Source: Anaeramoeba flamelloides (Eukaryota; Metamonada; Anaeramoebidae). From it: DNA of 64,000 bases. The first letter of the stretch is position 1. Every line of letters starts with the position of its first letter. Shown here in pieces: positions 34,986 to 45,054 of the stretch. A model generated the notes under the pieces. It did no database searches. It saw nothing but the letters and a program-made list of their open reading frames with translations, and was not told the DNA's origin. The translations under genes and the position numbers were made by a program. Location: contig JANTQA010000023.1 in assembly GCA_027625915.1 (NCBI GenBank), positions 3,348,001 to 3,412,000 of the forward strand, read 5' to 3'.

Positions 34986-36703
34986 ACCTTATTTTTCAAA
35001 AACAAAATAAAGGTTAAAATACTTCTGATGGCTGTGTTTATTCCCTACTCTTTGAATCGGGAGTTACAGATTTAACCACTTCAAAATTTCCTATTTAATA
35101 GATAAAGTATTTTTAAGGGATTAGGGTTACAATAGGTTCGTCAATAATTAAAGTATGTTATAATTGAGAGTAAATGATATTAGTACGCCAAGGCTCAGAT
35201 AGTTTCTGTGATTCAAATTGTTCCTTAAAATCTATTATAAAAAATATTTTACAATAAATTATAAGATTTTTTCCAAAGGATCACAATTAAAAATTTTCAA
35301 TTTTATGGATTTTTTTTTTTTTTGATTCCTTTTCCAAAATCTAAAAAAAGAAACTCAAAATAATATTATCCCAGTAAATAAAAATTAATAATAAGAGCTT
35401 CCAAAAGTAACTATTTTTTTAATTTTTTAATTTCAAAGATTAACTCAATAATTATCAAAATATAAAAAACATTAAAGAATGATTATTGTTGTTTCCTTTT
35501 TGATAAAGCTCATTTTTATTTTCAATATATTCCCAGCATTTGCAAATAATTCGTCAAAATAATCTCTTGGAATTTAATTATATTAATTTTTTCTAAAAAA
35601 GGAACTTTTTATCAACTAATCTGTATTTTGAGACAATAATAAGAAAATTATTTTTTTTGAAAAACAAAGCTAAAAAAAAAAATGATAAAAAATAACCTTT
35701 TTTCTAGGAATATTTATATTTATTATTTCCAGAAAAAATGATCTTTCTTTGTTAATATTCTAATGATTTAGAGTATTATTGAATTTTTCAAATTTTTTTT
35801 TTGTTTTATGATGTAAATGGTTAAGTTGTTTCAAAAAGTCTCTAAATATTACAAAAGGAAGAGACATTGTAATAGACAAAAAATATGAATTTTCTCTAGA
35901 TCAAATTTATCTAGTTATTAATTTTTTTTTGAAAAAAAAAATGGTATTTTAAATCTATTGTAGTAAATGTGTGCTATTTATTGTTTGATTTTTAAAGGGA
36001 TGAGGAAATAAATTTTTAAAAAAAATGTTGTATTCTTGATAAAAAATGGTTTTTTGAGTTGAGGTGCTTGTTTTAAAAACTTTTATTAAGAATTCTAAAA
36101 TTCATCTAGCTTTAATGATCTAAAAATGAATGAAAAAACAAAATAGAATTTTTTTATTTTTTTTTTTATAATACCTTAAAAATCCTCTCCACTAGAAACA
36201 AAAATAACTCACACAATTTGACTTATTGTTTCAAAAATGAGAAATATATTTTTCAATCTGGGTATTATAAATTTCACTGTATCAAAATAAATATATTACT
36301 TATTTTATCAAATACATTGAAATAACGACAAATGTATATTTAAAAATAAATTATATCAAACTAATATAATCATTTGAAACAATTTAATCGTTTTTTTTTT
36401 TTTCGGCCATTTACAATTTTAAGAGTATTTTGTAAATTAGAATAAATACCAAATAATCATTTTTTTTTTTTATCAAATAAAATAAGAATTGATTGTTCTT
36501 TATTTCTTGTAAAAAAAGTTAACAAAGTGACAAAAAATCTTTTTATTTTTATTTAATAATTAAATAATATGCAATAAATCTCAATTAAACTCCTTATTTC
36601 AATTAAAAAAAAAAAATAAATAAACAATTAATAATTCCAAAAATAAAAAAAAACAACTAATTTTCCAAAAAAATAGATAAATGAAACCGAAAATTTTTTA
36701 CAG

Positions 36704-39700
36704 GACACTGAATCAATTTTAGGTAAGAACTCGGCATGGCAAAATACATTAATTCCAAAAGAACCTGACCCATATGATTATAATAAATATTCTGAATATG
36801 AAAAAGCATATCAAAATTGGACAAAGATAGTTCAGGAAACATTAGTCTTTTCTGTACCACATGCAAAAGATTTTGGAAAATTATATGGAGTTATGACTAA
36901 TGAAAAGAAGAAGCAATATGCAGAAGAAAGAAAACTATTAAAAGAAAATATCCGTGCAAGTTCGGGGAATAAGGATTTAAATTCTAAAGCTTCAATAATA
37001 GGCCTTAATAATAATAATTACAAAACTTCATACTCTGAATATATTAAGAAATTGAATTTAAAATTATTTAGTTATACTACCAAAGAAAAAGAATTGGGGA
37101 TGTTCTATTTCTCACAGGATTATTACAATTCAAAATATGATGAAATCAAACCAAAAATAAAATTCTTTTTAGAGGAAAAAAAAAATGAAAATGGAAATGA
37201 AAATGGAAATGAAAATGGAAATGAAAATGGAAATAAAAATCAAATGGAAAAGAGAACCGGGGAAATAAAAAAATCTACAACTGAGGCGATTCAAAAGAAC
37301 TTATTAAAAATCAATATAATATATCAAAAAATCAATACTAATAAATCAATTAAAGATATTGGTATTATACATGGAACATTTCCACACGAATCCGAGAATT
37401 CATCAAAAATATATTATGACACAAATTCATTATCATGCTTTTCACTTAAAAGGGGTGATCTAGATGGAATGATGCTATTAAAGGGGTTGGATTGCCCACC
37501 AATTATTGATAAAAAGCAAGTGCAGTTTGTTGTGCCTAATTATGATGAGGACAAGTCCCTTGAAATGAGAAAGTTAAGAGATCCAAGTAACGAGCATTAC
37601 GTTAATAATAAACGAAATCGCTTAAGGAGTATGGACAACGAAAATAAGTTTCAATGTTTTTATACTTGGTACTATCCTACGATTTATTCTGAAGAGAAAT
37701 GCGAATTAGATAAATCGCATATCATAAGACAAATTAATTCACGTAACAATAAAACAATGTTAGATCGTATATCTAGCGTATTTATCACAAAGGCCAAATT
37801 TGATACCTTTAAAGGATTGTTAGACGAAGAAGTTGTTGGCAACAATCTCACTTTTACTGATACTTTAAATACTTTATTAGAAAAAAAAGTTGAAGTCTTA
37901 AATTCTTTATATCTGTTATTTTTTAATTATAATTCAAATTTAATTCATATTAAATTGAGTTATTTTTTAAATTCATTATTTAAATCCGGTAAATTAAATT
38001 ATTATATTGAACATTATATCAAAAATTCTGATGTAAAAAATTTATCTTTATTAGTTTATGGCTGTAATTATTTTAATATTAGTTTTAATTATTTATTTTT
38101 GATCAAAGATGAAATACAGCATTATAGTAAATTAATTTTTAATTATGATTATTGGGGGGTTGAAAAATTAATTTTAATGCATCATTATTTAATAATTTTA
38201 TTACAAATATTTGGAAATTTGGAATACAAAATAAAAACTAATCAAATCAATTTCTTAAAGAAATTAATTAATACACTCCAATCAAATTTAAATTCGAAAA
38301 AAAAGCAATTTGCTAATTTTTTCAACAAGCATATATATTTGGGGATAGGGAATCGTTCCACCAAAGTTTCTGGTTATTATTCCTTTTTATTTATTTGCTT
38401 ATTACAATTTGTTAATAATGATATTGTTAGTTTATTGTTTGATTCGAATATTCAATTCTTAAACAAAATAATAAAGTTATCTAAAAGTAAATTTTCACAT
38501 GTTAAATATTCGATAAAAACAATTTGGAAATTAGTGCTTAAAAATGATATAATTCGGCAATTTTTAATAACGAATCTAATAAAAAATAATAAAAATTATT
38601 TTTTTAAGCAATTAATGCCTCAATTTTCAAATGAAATTGAATCCGTTTTATTTAATAGTAAGAATAATCATAATAATAATAATAACAATAACAATAATAA
38701 CAACAATAATAACAATAACAATAATAATTCAATTAACAGTAATAATAATTTAAATAATAATGAAGAAATTGGAAATAAACAAGATAAAAATAATATATTC
38801 CCAATCTGTTTATTGGATTTAATTAATGAATCGATGTTACAAATTAAATTGGAAATTATTCCCAATGAAGAAAATATTGATAATAAGAAGAAAAAGAAGA
38901 AGAAAAAGAAAAAAGATTTAATAGAATCATTAAATAGTTGTAATAATGGTGATTTGTTTTTTTTATCTGACGATTTTTTTACCTTGTTAATAGATTTCTA
39001 TTACTGGGCATTAATTAAAAAGGAAATTAATTCACAGTTATTTGATAAATTGTCAGAAACAATTAATAATATTTCCAAAATTTTTAAAAAAATTAGAAAC
39101 TACGTTATATTTCATAGCATGAAAAATAAAAAGAAGAAAAAAGAAACCAAATTAATACAATCAATTAAACTACAATGTAATAGTATCTGTCTTGATTTAA
39201 AACGAATTAATTATTTATTTGAAATTATTAAAAAATTAAATAATAATGAACGCGTAATCGCCAAAATACAATTACTTGAAGTAATTAATCATTTGATTAG
39301 ATCTGAGCAATTATTTAAAAAAATTAACAAAAATCCAAAATTCTTTTCTGATCTAAATACAATTATTAGATCAAATTCAGATTTAAATGTTATAGATAAA
39401 GCTTGTGAAATCTTCCATTCCTTTATTTTATCACATCCCTATGGTATTAATTATTTGATTGATACTAAACAATTTAGAACCTTTGTCTCGCAGGTAGGAT
39501 CAAATTCAGCTATGTCAATGTTTGCCATTGGACTTCACATTTTTTTTAAATTATTTAATCTACATGAAAGACAATTTTCCAAACAAAAGCGAAATAAAAA
39601 ATTAAAAAGAGCAGTTGGCTTTGGTAAAAAAAATATTTTAACAACAATTAAAGAAGACCAAGAAACATTTATCGATTTTTTTTCTGAAAATTCTTTATTT

Positions 39701-40036
39701 GTGAAATTAAACATGCTGTTTCAAAAGCATTTGAATCATAAAAATTCTGATAATATAAGTGGTTTGATTTTATCTAGTCTAGCGAAGGTTTATTCAATTA
39801 TTTTGTCGAAAGATTACTGTGCAGAAATTTTATATACAAACCAAAAAAAGCAACAATATCAGGACGGTTTGGAATTCTTCGAAAAAATGATCTACGGTAA
39901 TATACCAGAAAAATTTTGGCATGAAATTGCTTCAGTGGGGAAAGGTAAGCATTATATATTATCAAAAAAATCTGGTCTTATGTCAAAGAAACATTTAAAG
40001 AGTATGATAAGGCGGAAATTAACAAAAAAAAAATAA
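36704..40036 (+). CDS. Large helical protein, function unknown (5' end missing)
   Basis: The open exon starts after acceptor TTTACAG|GAC at 36704 and encodes 1110 residues to the stop at 40036. No in-frame ATG lies between the acceptor and the upstream stop, so a 5' exon is missing. The first in-frame ATG (36893) is inside the exon and is unlikely to be the true start. Near the N-terminus are DYNKYSEYEKAYQNWTKIV and later SYSEYIKKLNLKLF. A GNEN tract (37190-37235) follows. From about residue 300 on, the protein is almost all amphipathic Leu/Ile/Asn helices, suggesting an armadillo/HEAT-like solenoid, interrupted by poly-Asn (38665-38770) and poly-Lys (38886-38916). No catalytic motif or membrane segment is visible. 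I do not recognise the family. The motif shared with the gene at 31118 suggests a local paralogue. Confidence 0.75.
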   Translation, partial: DTESILGKNSAWQNTLIPKEPDPYDYNKYSEYEKAYQNWTKIVQETLVFSVPHAKDFGKLYGVMTNEKKKQYAEERKLLKENIRASSGNKDLNSKASIIGLNNNNYKTSYSEYIKKLNLKLFSYTTKEKELGMFYFSQDYYNSKYDEIKPKIKFFLEEKKNENGNENGNENGNENGNKNQMEKRTGEIKKSTTEAIQKNLLKINIIYQKINTNKSIKDIGIIHGTFPHESENSSKIYYDTNSLSCFSLKRGDLDGMMLLKGLDCPPIIDKKQVQFVVPNYDEDKSLEMRKLRDPSNEHYVNNKRNRLRSMDNENKFQCFYTWYYPTIYSEEKCELDKSHIIRQINSRNNKTMLDRISSVFITKAKFDTFKGLLDEEVVGNNLTFTDTLNTLLEKKVEVLNSLYLLFFNYNSNLIHIKLSYFLNSLFKSGKLNYYIEHYIKNSDVKNLSLLVYGCNYFNISFNYLFLIKDEIQHYSKLIFNYDYWGVEKLILMHHYLIILLQIFGNLEYKIKTNQINFLKKLINTLQSNLNSKKKQFANFFNKHIYLGIGNRSTKVSGYYSFLFICLLQFVNNDIVSLLFDSNIQFLNKIIKLSKSKFSHVKYSIKTIWKLVLKNDIIRQFLITNLIKNNKNYFFKQLMPQFSNEIESVLFNSKNNHNNNNNNNNNNNNNNNNNNNSINSNNNLNNNEEIGNKQDKNNIFPICLLDLINESMLQIKLEIIPNEENIDNKKKKKKKKKKDLIESLNSCNNGDLFFLSDDFFTLLIDFYYWALIKKEINSQLFDKLSETINNISKIFKKIRNYVIFHSMKNKKKKKETKLIQSIKLQCNSICLDLKRINYLFEIIKKLNNNERVIAKIQLLEVINHLIRSEQLFKKINKNPKFFSDLNTIIRSNSDLNVIDKACEIFHSFILSHPYGINYLIDTKQFRTFVSQVGSNSAMSMFAIGLHIFFKLFNLHERQFSKQKRNKKLKRAVGFGKKNILTTIKEDQETFIDFFSENSLFVKLNMLFQKHLNHKNSDNISGLILSSLAKVYSIILSKDYCAEILYTNQKKQQYQDGLEFFEKMIYGNIPEKFWHEIASVGKGKHYILSKKSGLMSKKHLKSMIRRKLTKKK
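37185..37240 (+). repeat. In-frame 12-bp GAAAATGGAAAT minisatellite
   Basis: About four tandem copies encoding Glu-Asn-Gly-Asn, inside the large helical protein. This is slippage-type expansion. Confidence 0.9.
38665..38770 (+). repeat. (AAT/AAC)n poly-Asn tract
   Basis: Trinucleotide array encoding mostly Asn. The codon mix AAT/AAC shows that the peptide tract is tolerated rather than freshly expanded. Confidence 0.9.
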
Positions 40037-40879
40037 TTTTTATTTTTTTTTTTTTTTAATTTTCATTCAATTTTTTTTTTTTTCATTTTGAATTAAAATT
40101 TCTTGATTTTTTTCTTTCTTTTTACTTTTTTTCTTTCTTTATTTGTTTTTTTTTTTTATCAAATACTGAAATTAATTTTAATCTATTTTTTTATTTTTTT
40201 TATTTTTATAAAAGTTAAGAATTTTCATGAAAATACTCCCAATATTTGGTGAATACCCTAATTTAAAATGAAAAAAAAAAAATAAAATAAAATAAAGAAA
40301 TAACGATAGAGTTAATATAAAGTGTAAGTAATTCAATAAAATTTTTAAATAAAAATAATAAATTTTTTCAACCAAAATAAAAAAAATCATTTTATTGAAC
40401 AGATATCATACCAAACTAAAATACTTTTTATAAGAAAATTATTTCATGAATCTCTTTTTAATAAAACCCTGGAATCTTTTTTTATAAATTTATTCATCAA
40501 CTTTTATTGTTCAGGATTGTATTTTATTTTACATACCACTTTTTTAAAAATGGCTTATTATCCAAAAAATAATAATTAATTTTATGTATTTATTTTCTAT
40601 TTAGAAAGTAAATAAAATAAAAATATTCAGAGTGAGTAGAAATACTCTAGAAAAAAAATGAATTTTGATAAATTCGCAATTTTTTTCTTCTCTCACTGTT
40701 ACAAGTATTTTTTCGTTTATCTAATAAAATAATGAAAGTAAATAAATGTGTTCGGTTGGTGTTATTTTGTTGTTTTAAGGTTTGAGTCTTTACGGTAAAA
40801 ATTTTTTTTTCTGAAATGGAAAAAAAAAATTTTAGTAATTTTTATGAGGACTTAACAGAAATCAAAAACCAAACAAATG

Positions 40880-41500
40880 ATGTATGATCGATCTCCAAAA
40901 ATCAACTTCCAAAGACGAGGATATTTTTAGAAAAAAGTGTCAAAGAGCGACACTTCAATTTCCATTTAGAATGGTTAGAATATATAATTTTGAAAACAGT
41001 TCTGTCAGTTTAGAAGTTCTGATCTTTTGCGCTTTTTGAGATCTAAGTGATTTTTTTTTTCTTTTTTTATCATTTTTCTATTGAGTTATTTTTATCGATT
41101 GAATATTATCTAATCCTTACTTGGTTAAATTTAGAGGGTTATCAAATAACCACAAATCAGATTAAATCAAATTAAATTGATTGGATATTTCAAGAAAGCA
41201 ATTTGTTATAAATTAAAGAAATTTAACCATTTGGAAATATAAAATGAGAAAAGCTGATTTTTTGTTAAATTTTAATTTTTTAGAATTGAGAACTACTTTA
41301 AACTTATTTTTCTTCATTGAATTTTTTATCGAAGAAAACCAATGGATTTTTTTTTTTATTAGTTAAATTTTTTGTCAAAGTTGATCCAATGAAATTTTTT
41401 TTTTTTTGTTATTTGAATTTTTTCAACTAAAAGAAAATCTATTTCGCAATACCCTTTTTAGGTCACCCCTTGAATATGGAACAAATCCACGGTAAATGGC
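40880..41500 (+). repeat. Dispersed repeat family B, copy 2
   Basis: Direct match to 14900-15480, sharing CTCCAAAAAT..., ATAATTTTGAAAACA, CGCTTTTTGAGAT and ACCACAAATCAGATTAAATC landmarks. Diverged and non-coding; boundaries approximate. Confidence 0.5.
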
Positions 41501-43768
41501 TAGACGATAAGGTGTTTTATTAGGAAATGATAAAAATCAAATTTACAAATTTTAACAACATTATGTAACAAATACAGAGGAAAAATATCTTATTGTGTTC
41601 TATTACCGTCTTTCCAAGACTACCTTCGAATTCTAAATAAAATAAAATTGAGTTTTCTATTTTTATTTCCGAATTTGATGTAAATGGAAAATAATAGAAA
41701 ACACAATTTTATTTTATATAAAATTTTATAGTAGCCATGGAATGGCTGTAAATAAAAAATAATAATAAAAGGAATTTGGAAATTTTAATTGAAAGAATCT
41801 TTATTATATAATAAAAAAAAATACTGTAATAATTTTAAAAGTTTTTTTGATTCAAATTATGGTAATCACTGGATCTCTTTATAAAAAATAAATTGTGTAT
41901 TTTTTTTTGTAATTTTCTACTATTTATTTGTTTCTACGTGTTAAATAAAATTGGAGATTTTTATGAGTTTTTATTCTTTATGTGATTAATGTGTCTTTTT
42001 TTTTTTTTTTTTTTTTTTTTTTGGGGGGGGTTCCTTGTTTATTGATCTTTATTTAAAAGGGTCACTTTTTGTTTTGCAGATCAACAAAAAATTAGAGATG
42101 CATAATTCAAATTTTTCTAATAATTATGAATTAAATTAAAACCATCCAATTTTTAAAATCTGTTTTAGTTGAGAAAGATGAAACAATATTTCTTTGATTA
42201 ATATAAAGAATATTTGAGTTTGATTGGAAAATACACATTTAAATAATGAAAGATAGTTTTTATTGGGAAATAAAAAATTAAAAAACTTAATCAAACGTAT
42301 CTCAAAACTTAAAAAGAATGGATAATCCTCAAATTAAAATTTAATTATTATAATATGATAACAACTATTTTTAGAGAAAATTATTGAAAATTATTGAAAA
42401 TTATTTCTTTTATTTTTATTTTCAAAACTATTTTTAAACGAGTAAAATATTGATAATATTGTTTATATTTAAACAGTGTTGTTTAAGTAATATTTTAAGC
42501 TTTTAAATATCAAATAAATTACTTAATCTTATTTAATTTTTGATTGTGTCAGCAGAAAATAAAACCATCAATTTGTTTTAAAAAGAAAAAAAAAATAAAT
42601 GATATTAAACGCTTAAAGTCATATAAAAATGACACATTGATTTATAAGGCAAAAATTTCAAGTGGTTAAACCAAAAAACCCTTATTTTTTTTATTAACTC
42701 CTAAATTCAATCTAATTTAATTAAAATTTATTTTTTATTTTTTAGTTATTTTTCTCAAAGTAAAATAATGAAAAAAATATCAAAAATGATGCTATATTTT
42801 TCAGATCTACATCACTGGATATATATTAATATTAATTTATTGGATACGGTTCTGTAGTTTGATCTTGCTATTTTTTTAACGGTAATTGTGTTTCCAACTT
42901 TTATTAAGATATTTAAAAATGGTTATTTACTTAAAATTGTTTCATAATCCTAATAGGATAATAAAAATCCAATGTTATACTGGAAGTAAGCACCATTTGA
43001 CATTTTGATAATTTTTAATTGTGAGAAAATTACTGGGAAAAGTGTTTTTTTTAAGTTACAAAAGATATTGAAATTTTATAACAATGATATCTTAAACTTC
43101 TCCTTTCGTTTTAAGAAAATGAAACTAGTTTAAATCGGTGCTAAATCTTGGAATTTTTCAATTTTATCAACATTTTTTTTGATAAAAATTTTTAGCTATA
43201 TTTAAATTGAATTTTGAATCTTGACAAGTGGATAATTGAAATTAGTCAAAGTCTTAATCAATCAAATAGATTTTAGAAAAGGTATATATTTTATTCAAAT
43301 TATTTTTTTTTAAATCAAACAAGAAAGATCACCTAATGAATAAACTTATTAAGATCAACAGTGATAAATAAATTCAAGAAAGGTACATGATCCAAGTATT
43401 GTTTCTTTTTAGTCTACTTAATTTAATTTGCTATGAAGAAGTAATTTCATTAGAATTTCTCGTACATATTCATATTTATTGTTCTTTAAGAACTAGTGTG
43501 TCGGATTCAACAATTTTTCTCTAAAGCTTTTGGTTCAATTCTATTTGAAAAGTAAAGTTAAGATCTTCAAAATATTCTCCAATTTGGATCGAAAAATCAT
43601 TTTTTGTCATTTTTTTGATGAAAAATGAAAAAGAAAAATTGAGATACGTAGCTTCGAACACCTTGTTAAGGAACGTAAAAATGAAAAAGAAAAATAACAA
43701 CGAGTTTCTTGAAGATAAAAATTGAAGATCTTGTTGATAATTTCAAATACTCTCTCTAATAACCAACT

Positions 43769-43993
43769 CTAACTTTCAAAGATTACATTGTTAGGATTTA
43801 TTAATCTTTGGGTTTCCAAAATTGTTCCACTTGTTCCATAAATTATAGCCATTCTTACCAAAGTATTGCAATTTTCCTTGTGATTTTGAATTTTTTCTCT
43901 TCTTTTCTTTTCTTTTTGGGAAAAACTGAATTTCCCCGCCATGCTTCTGAGGATAATATTTCCTCGAATTGTTTTTTGATCAAAATGATCCAT
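43769..43993 (-). CDS. Possible small ORF or exon
   Basis: 74 codons from the ATG at 43993. The first 45 residues are basic and coding-like (GKFSFSQKEKKRREKIQNHKENCNTL) and end at a GTAAGA donor-like sequence, so this could be a first exon. No downstream exon was found and no domain is recognised. Confidence 0.25.
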   Translation of the reverse strand: MDHFDQKTIRGNIILRSMAGKFSFSQKEKKRREKIQNHKENCNTLVRMAIIYGTSGTILETQRLINPNNVIFES

Positions 43994-44201
43994 GCCAAAC
44001 GCACTTCACATTATTTTGGTGTTTTCTAGTTAGGTTTTTTTTTGTTTGGATAGTGTCTTTCAAAACCCAATTTGCTGTGTCATGTAAATTGGGATGAGGC
44101 TTTGTGGGAAAGGTTTTGAAGTTTTTTTCATGAAAGGATCTTTTCGAAATTAAATTTGTAAAAATTAGTTAGTTTTTTATTGTTTTTAAAAAAAAATTAT
44201 T

Positions 44202-44659
44202 ATGTCAGTTGGAAAAAATGATCATTTTTTTTTGGGAAAAGTCAATTTTAGAGGATTTATTCAAACACCAAACAATTATCGTAGTCATTATTCAAAATTT
44301 TGTTTGTTTTCAAATGAACAAACTTTTTCATCAAAAATTTTTCACTTTCCTAATTTTTGATCTCTTAGAACAATTTAAAAAACCTTCTCATCTTAACCCC
44401 ACAACCAAAAAAAAATCACTTAGACGTACCGGCAATCTATAAAGGTTTTAAAAATTGTTCTAAAAAGTTATTTTCTCAAAAAGTCGATTTTTGCCAACGT
44501 TCTTTGTCATTTCTAGATACGAGGAGACCAAAATTTATGCAAAAAATGACATTTTTTGGTTCTTAGATCTCACCGAAGAAAATTTTGTGAGAATTACAAA
44601 CCTACAGAACACGATTGGAACACACTTGACCTTGAATTTCAATGTGAAACGTAGTTCTT
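44202..44659 (+). pseudogene. Unidentified gene or gene remnant
   Basis: Three coding-like stretches lie on the plus strand in different frames. 44202-44360 begins at an ATG (MSVGKNDHFFLGKVNFRGF). 44368-44567 includes HLDVPAIYKGFKNCSKKLF. 44515-44659 includes YAKNDIFWFLDLTEENF and ends NVKRSS-stop. The second follows an AG at 44367 and the third follows TTTCTAG at 44514. I could not find donors that join them in phase, so this is either a gene with unusual splicing or a frameshifted remnant. Composition (Trp, Cys, His, Arg) is unlike random AT-rich frames. It ends 185 bp upstream of the MULE transposon. No family is recognised. Confidence 0.35.
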
Positions 44660-44835
44660 AAGATAAAAAATTATTTCAATTTTTTTTTTTCAAAATTATT
44701 TTTATTAAAATATGTACAAATAAAGAAATTAATTTTAAAGTATAAATAAACATAATTAAATTACTAGAAAAAGGAAAATGAAATAAAAAATTTTCATCGA
44801 AGAAAAAAAGAATTTTGCAAAAAAATAAAACTATA

Positions 44836-44844
44836 TTTCAAATT
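44836..44844. repeat. 9-bp target-site duplication, left
   Basis: TTTCAAATT directly abuts the left TIR of the MULE; the identical 9-mer abuts the right TIR at 47923-47931. Nine-bp duplications are characteristic of Mutator-like elements. Confidence 0.85.
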
Positions 44845-44914
44845 GGTAGTAAAAATAAGGTGCAAATAATTTCGAAGCAAATAGTTTCGAACTTTTAGTA
44901 TGTTATTGTTTTGA
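44845..44914 (+). repeat. MULE terminal inverted repeat, left
   Basis: Matches the reverse complement of 47868-47922 with one substitution (AAG/AAC GTGCAAATAATTTCGAA). One extra 15-bp tandem unit, GCAAATAGTTTCGAA, copies the preceding GCAAATAATTTCGAA. Confidence 0.85.
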
Positions 44915-45054
44915 GAGAATTGGATTTATTGTTTGAAAAATGGGACTATAAGATGAGTAATAAAAAAATTTTCAATTTTTTTAGGAGATTTGTATTTTTT
45001 TGTCAACTTTTTCTTATTTTACTAATCATAAATTTTATTTTTTTATTTTTTCAA

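Larger units (their letters stand above)
31816..36703. other. Gap with coding-like scraps, repeats and inverted element
   Basis: 31820-32017, 32981-33169 (both -) and 33162-33368 (+) show higher G+C and mixed composition, but no exon chain could be built. They may be decayed gene pieces. A (AAAAAG)n array at about 32245-32361 and the inverted repeat at 33735-34985 lie here. From 35000 to 36700 I see only AT-rich sequence. The missing 5' exon of the large gene at 36704 must lie somewhere in this interval. Confidence 0.5.
40037..44201. other. Gap with family B copy and small minus-strand ORF
   Basis: T-rich 3' flank of the large gene at 40037-40200; repeat family B at about 40880-41500; a T-run abutting G8 at about 41998-42030; otherwise AT-rich sequence without genes to about 43700. 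At 43769-43993 (-) an ATG-initiated 74-codon frame (MDHFDQKTIRGN..., FSQKEKKRREKIQNH) has mixed composition and a GTAAGA donor-like site at about 43858. It may be one exon of an unrecognised gene or a relic. Confidence 0.5.

Noticed and set aside
36893-36895. ATG at 36893 as start of the large helical protein
   Set aside because: The coding frame with the conserved KYSEYEKAYQNWT motif continues 189 nt upstream to a TTTACAG acceptor.
44911-45054. N-terminal extension of the MULE transposase from 44911
   Set aside because: The first codon is TTG and the stretch is T-rich and hydrophobic; the ATG at 45055 gives a protein-like N-terminus.
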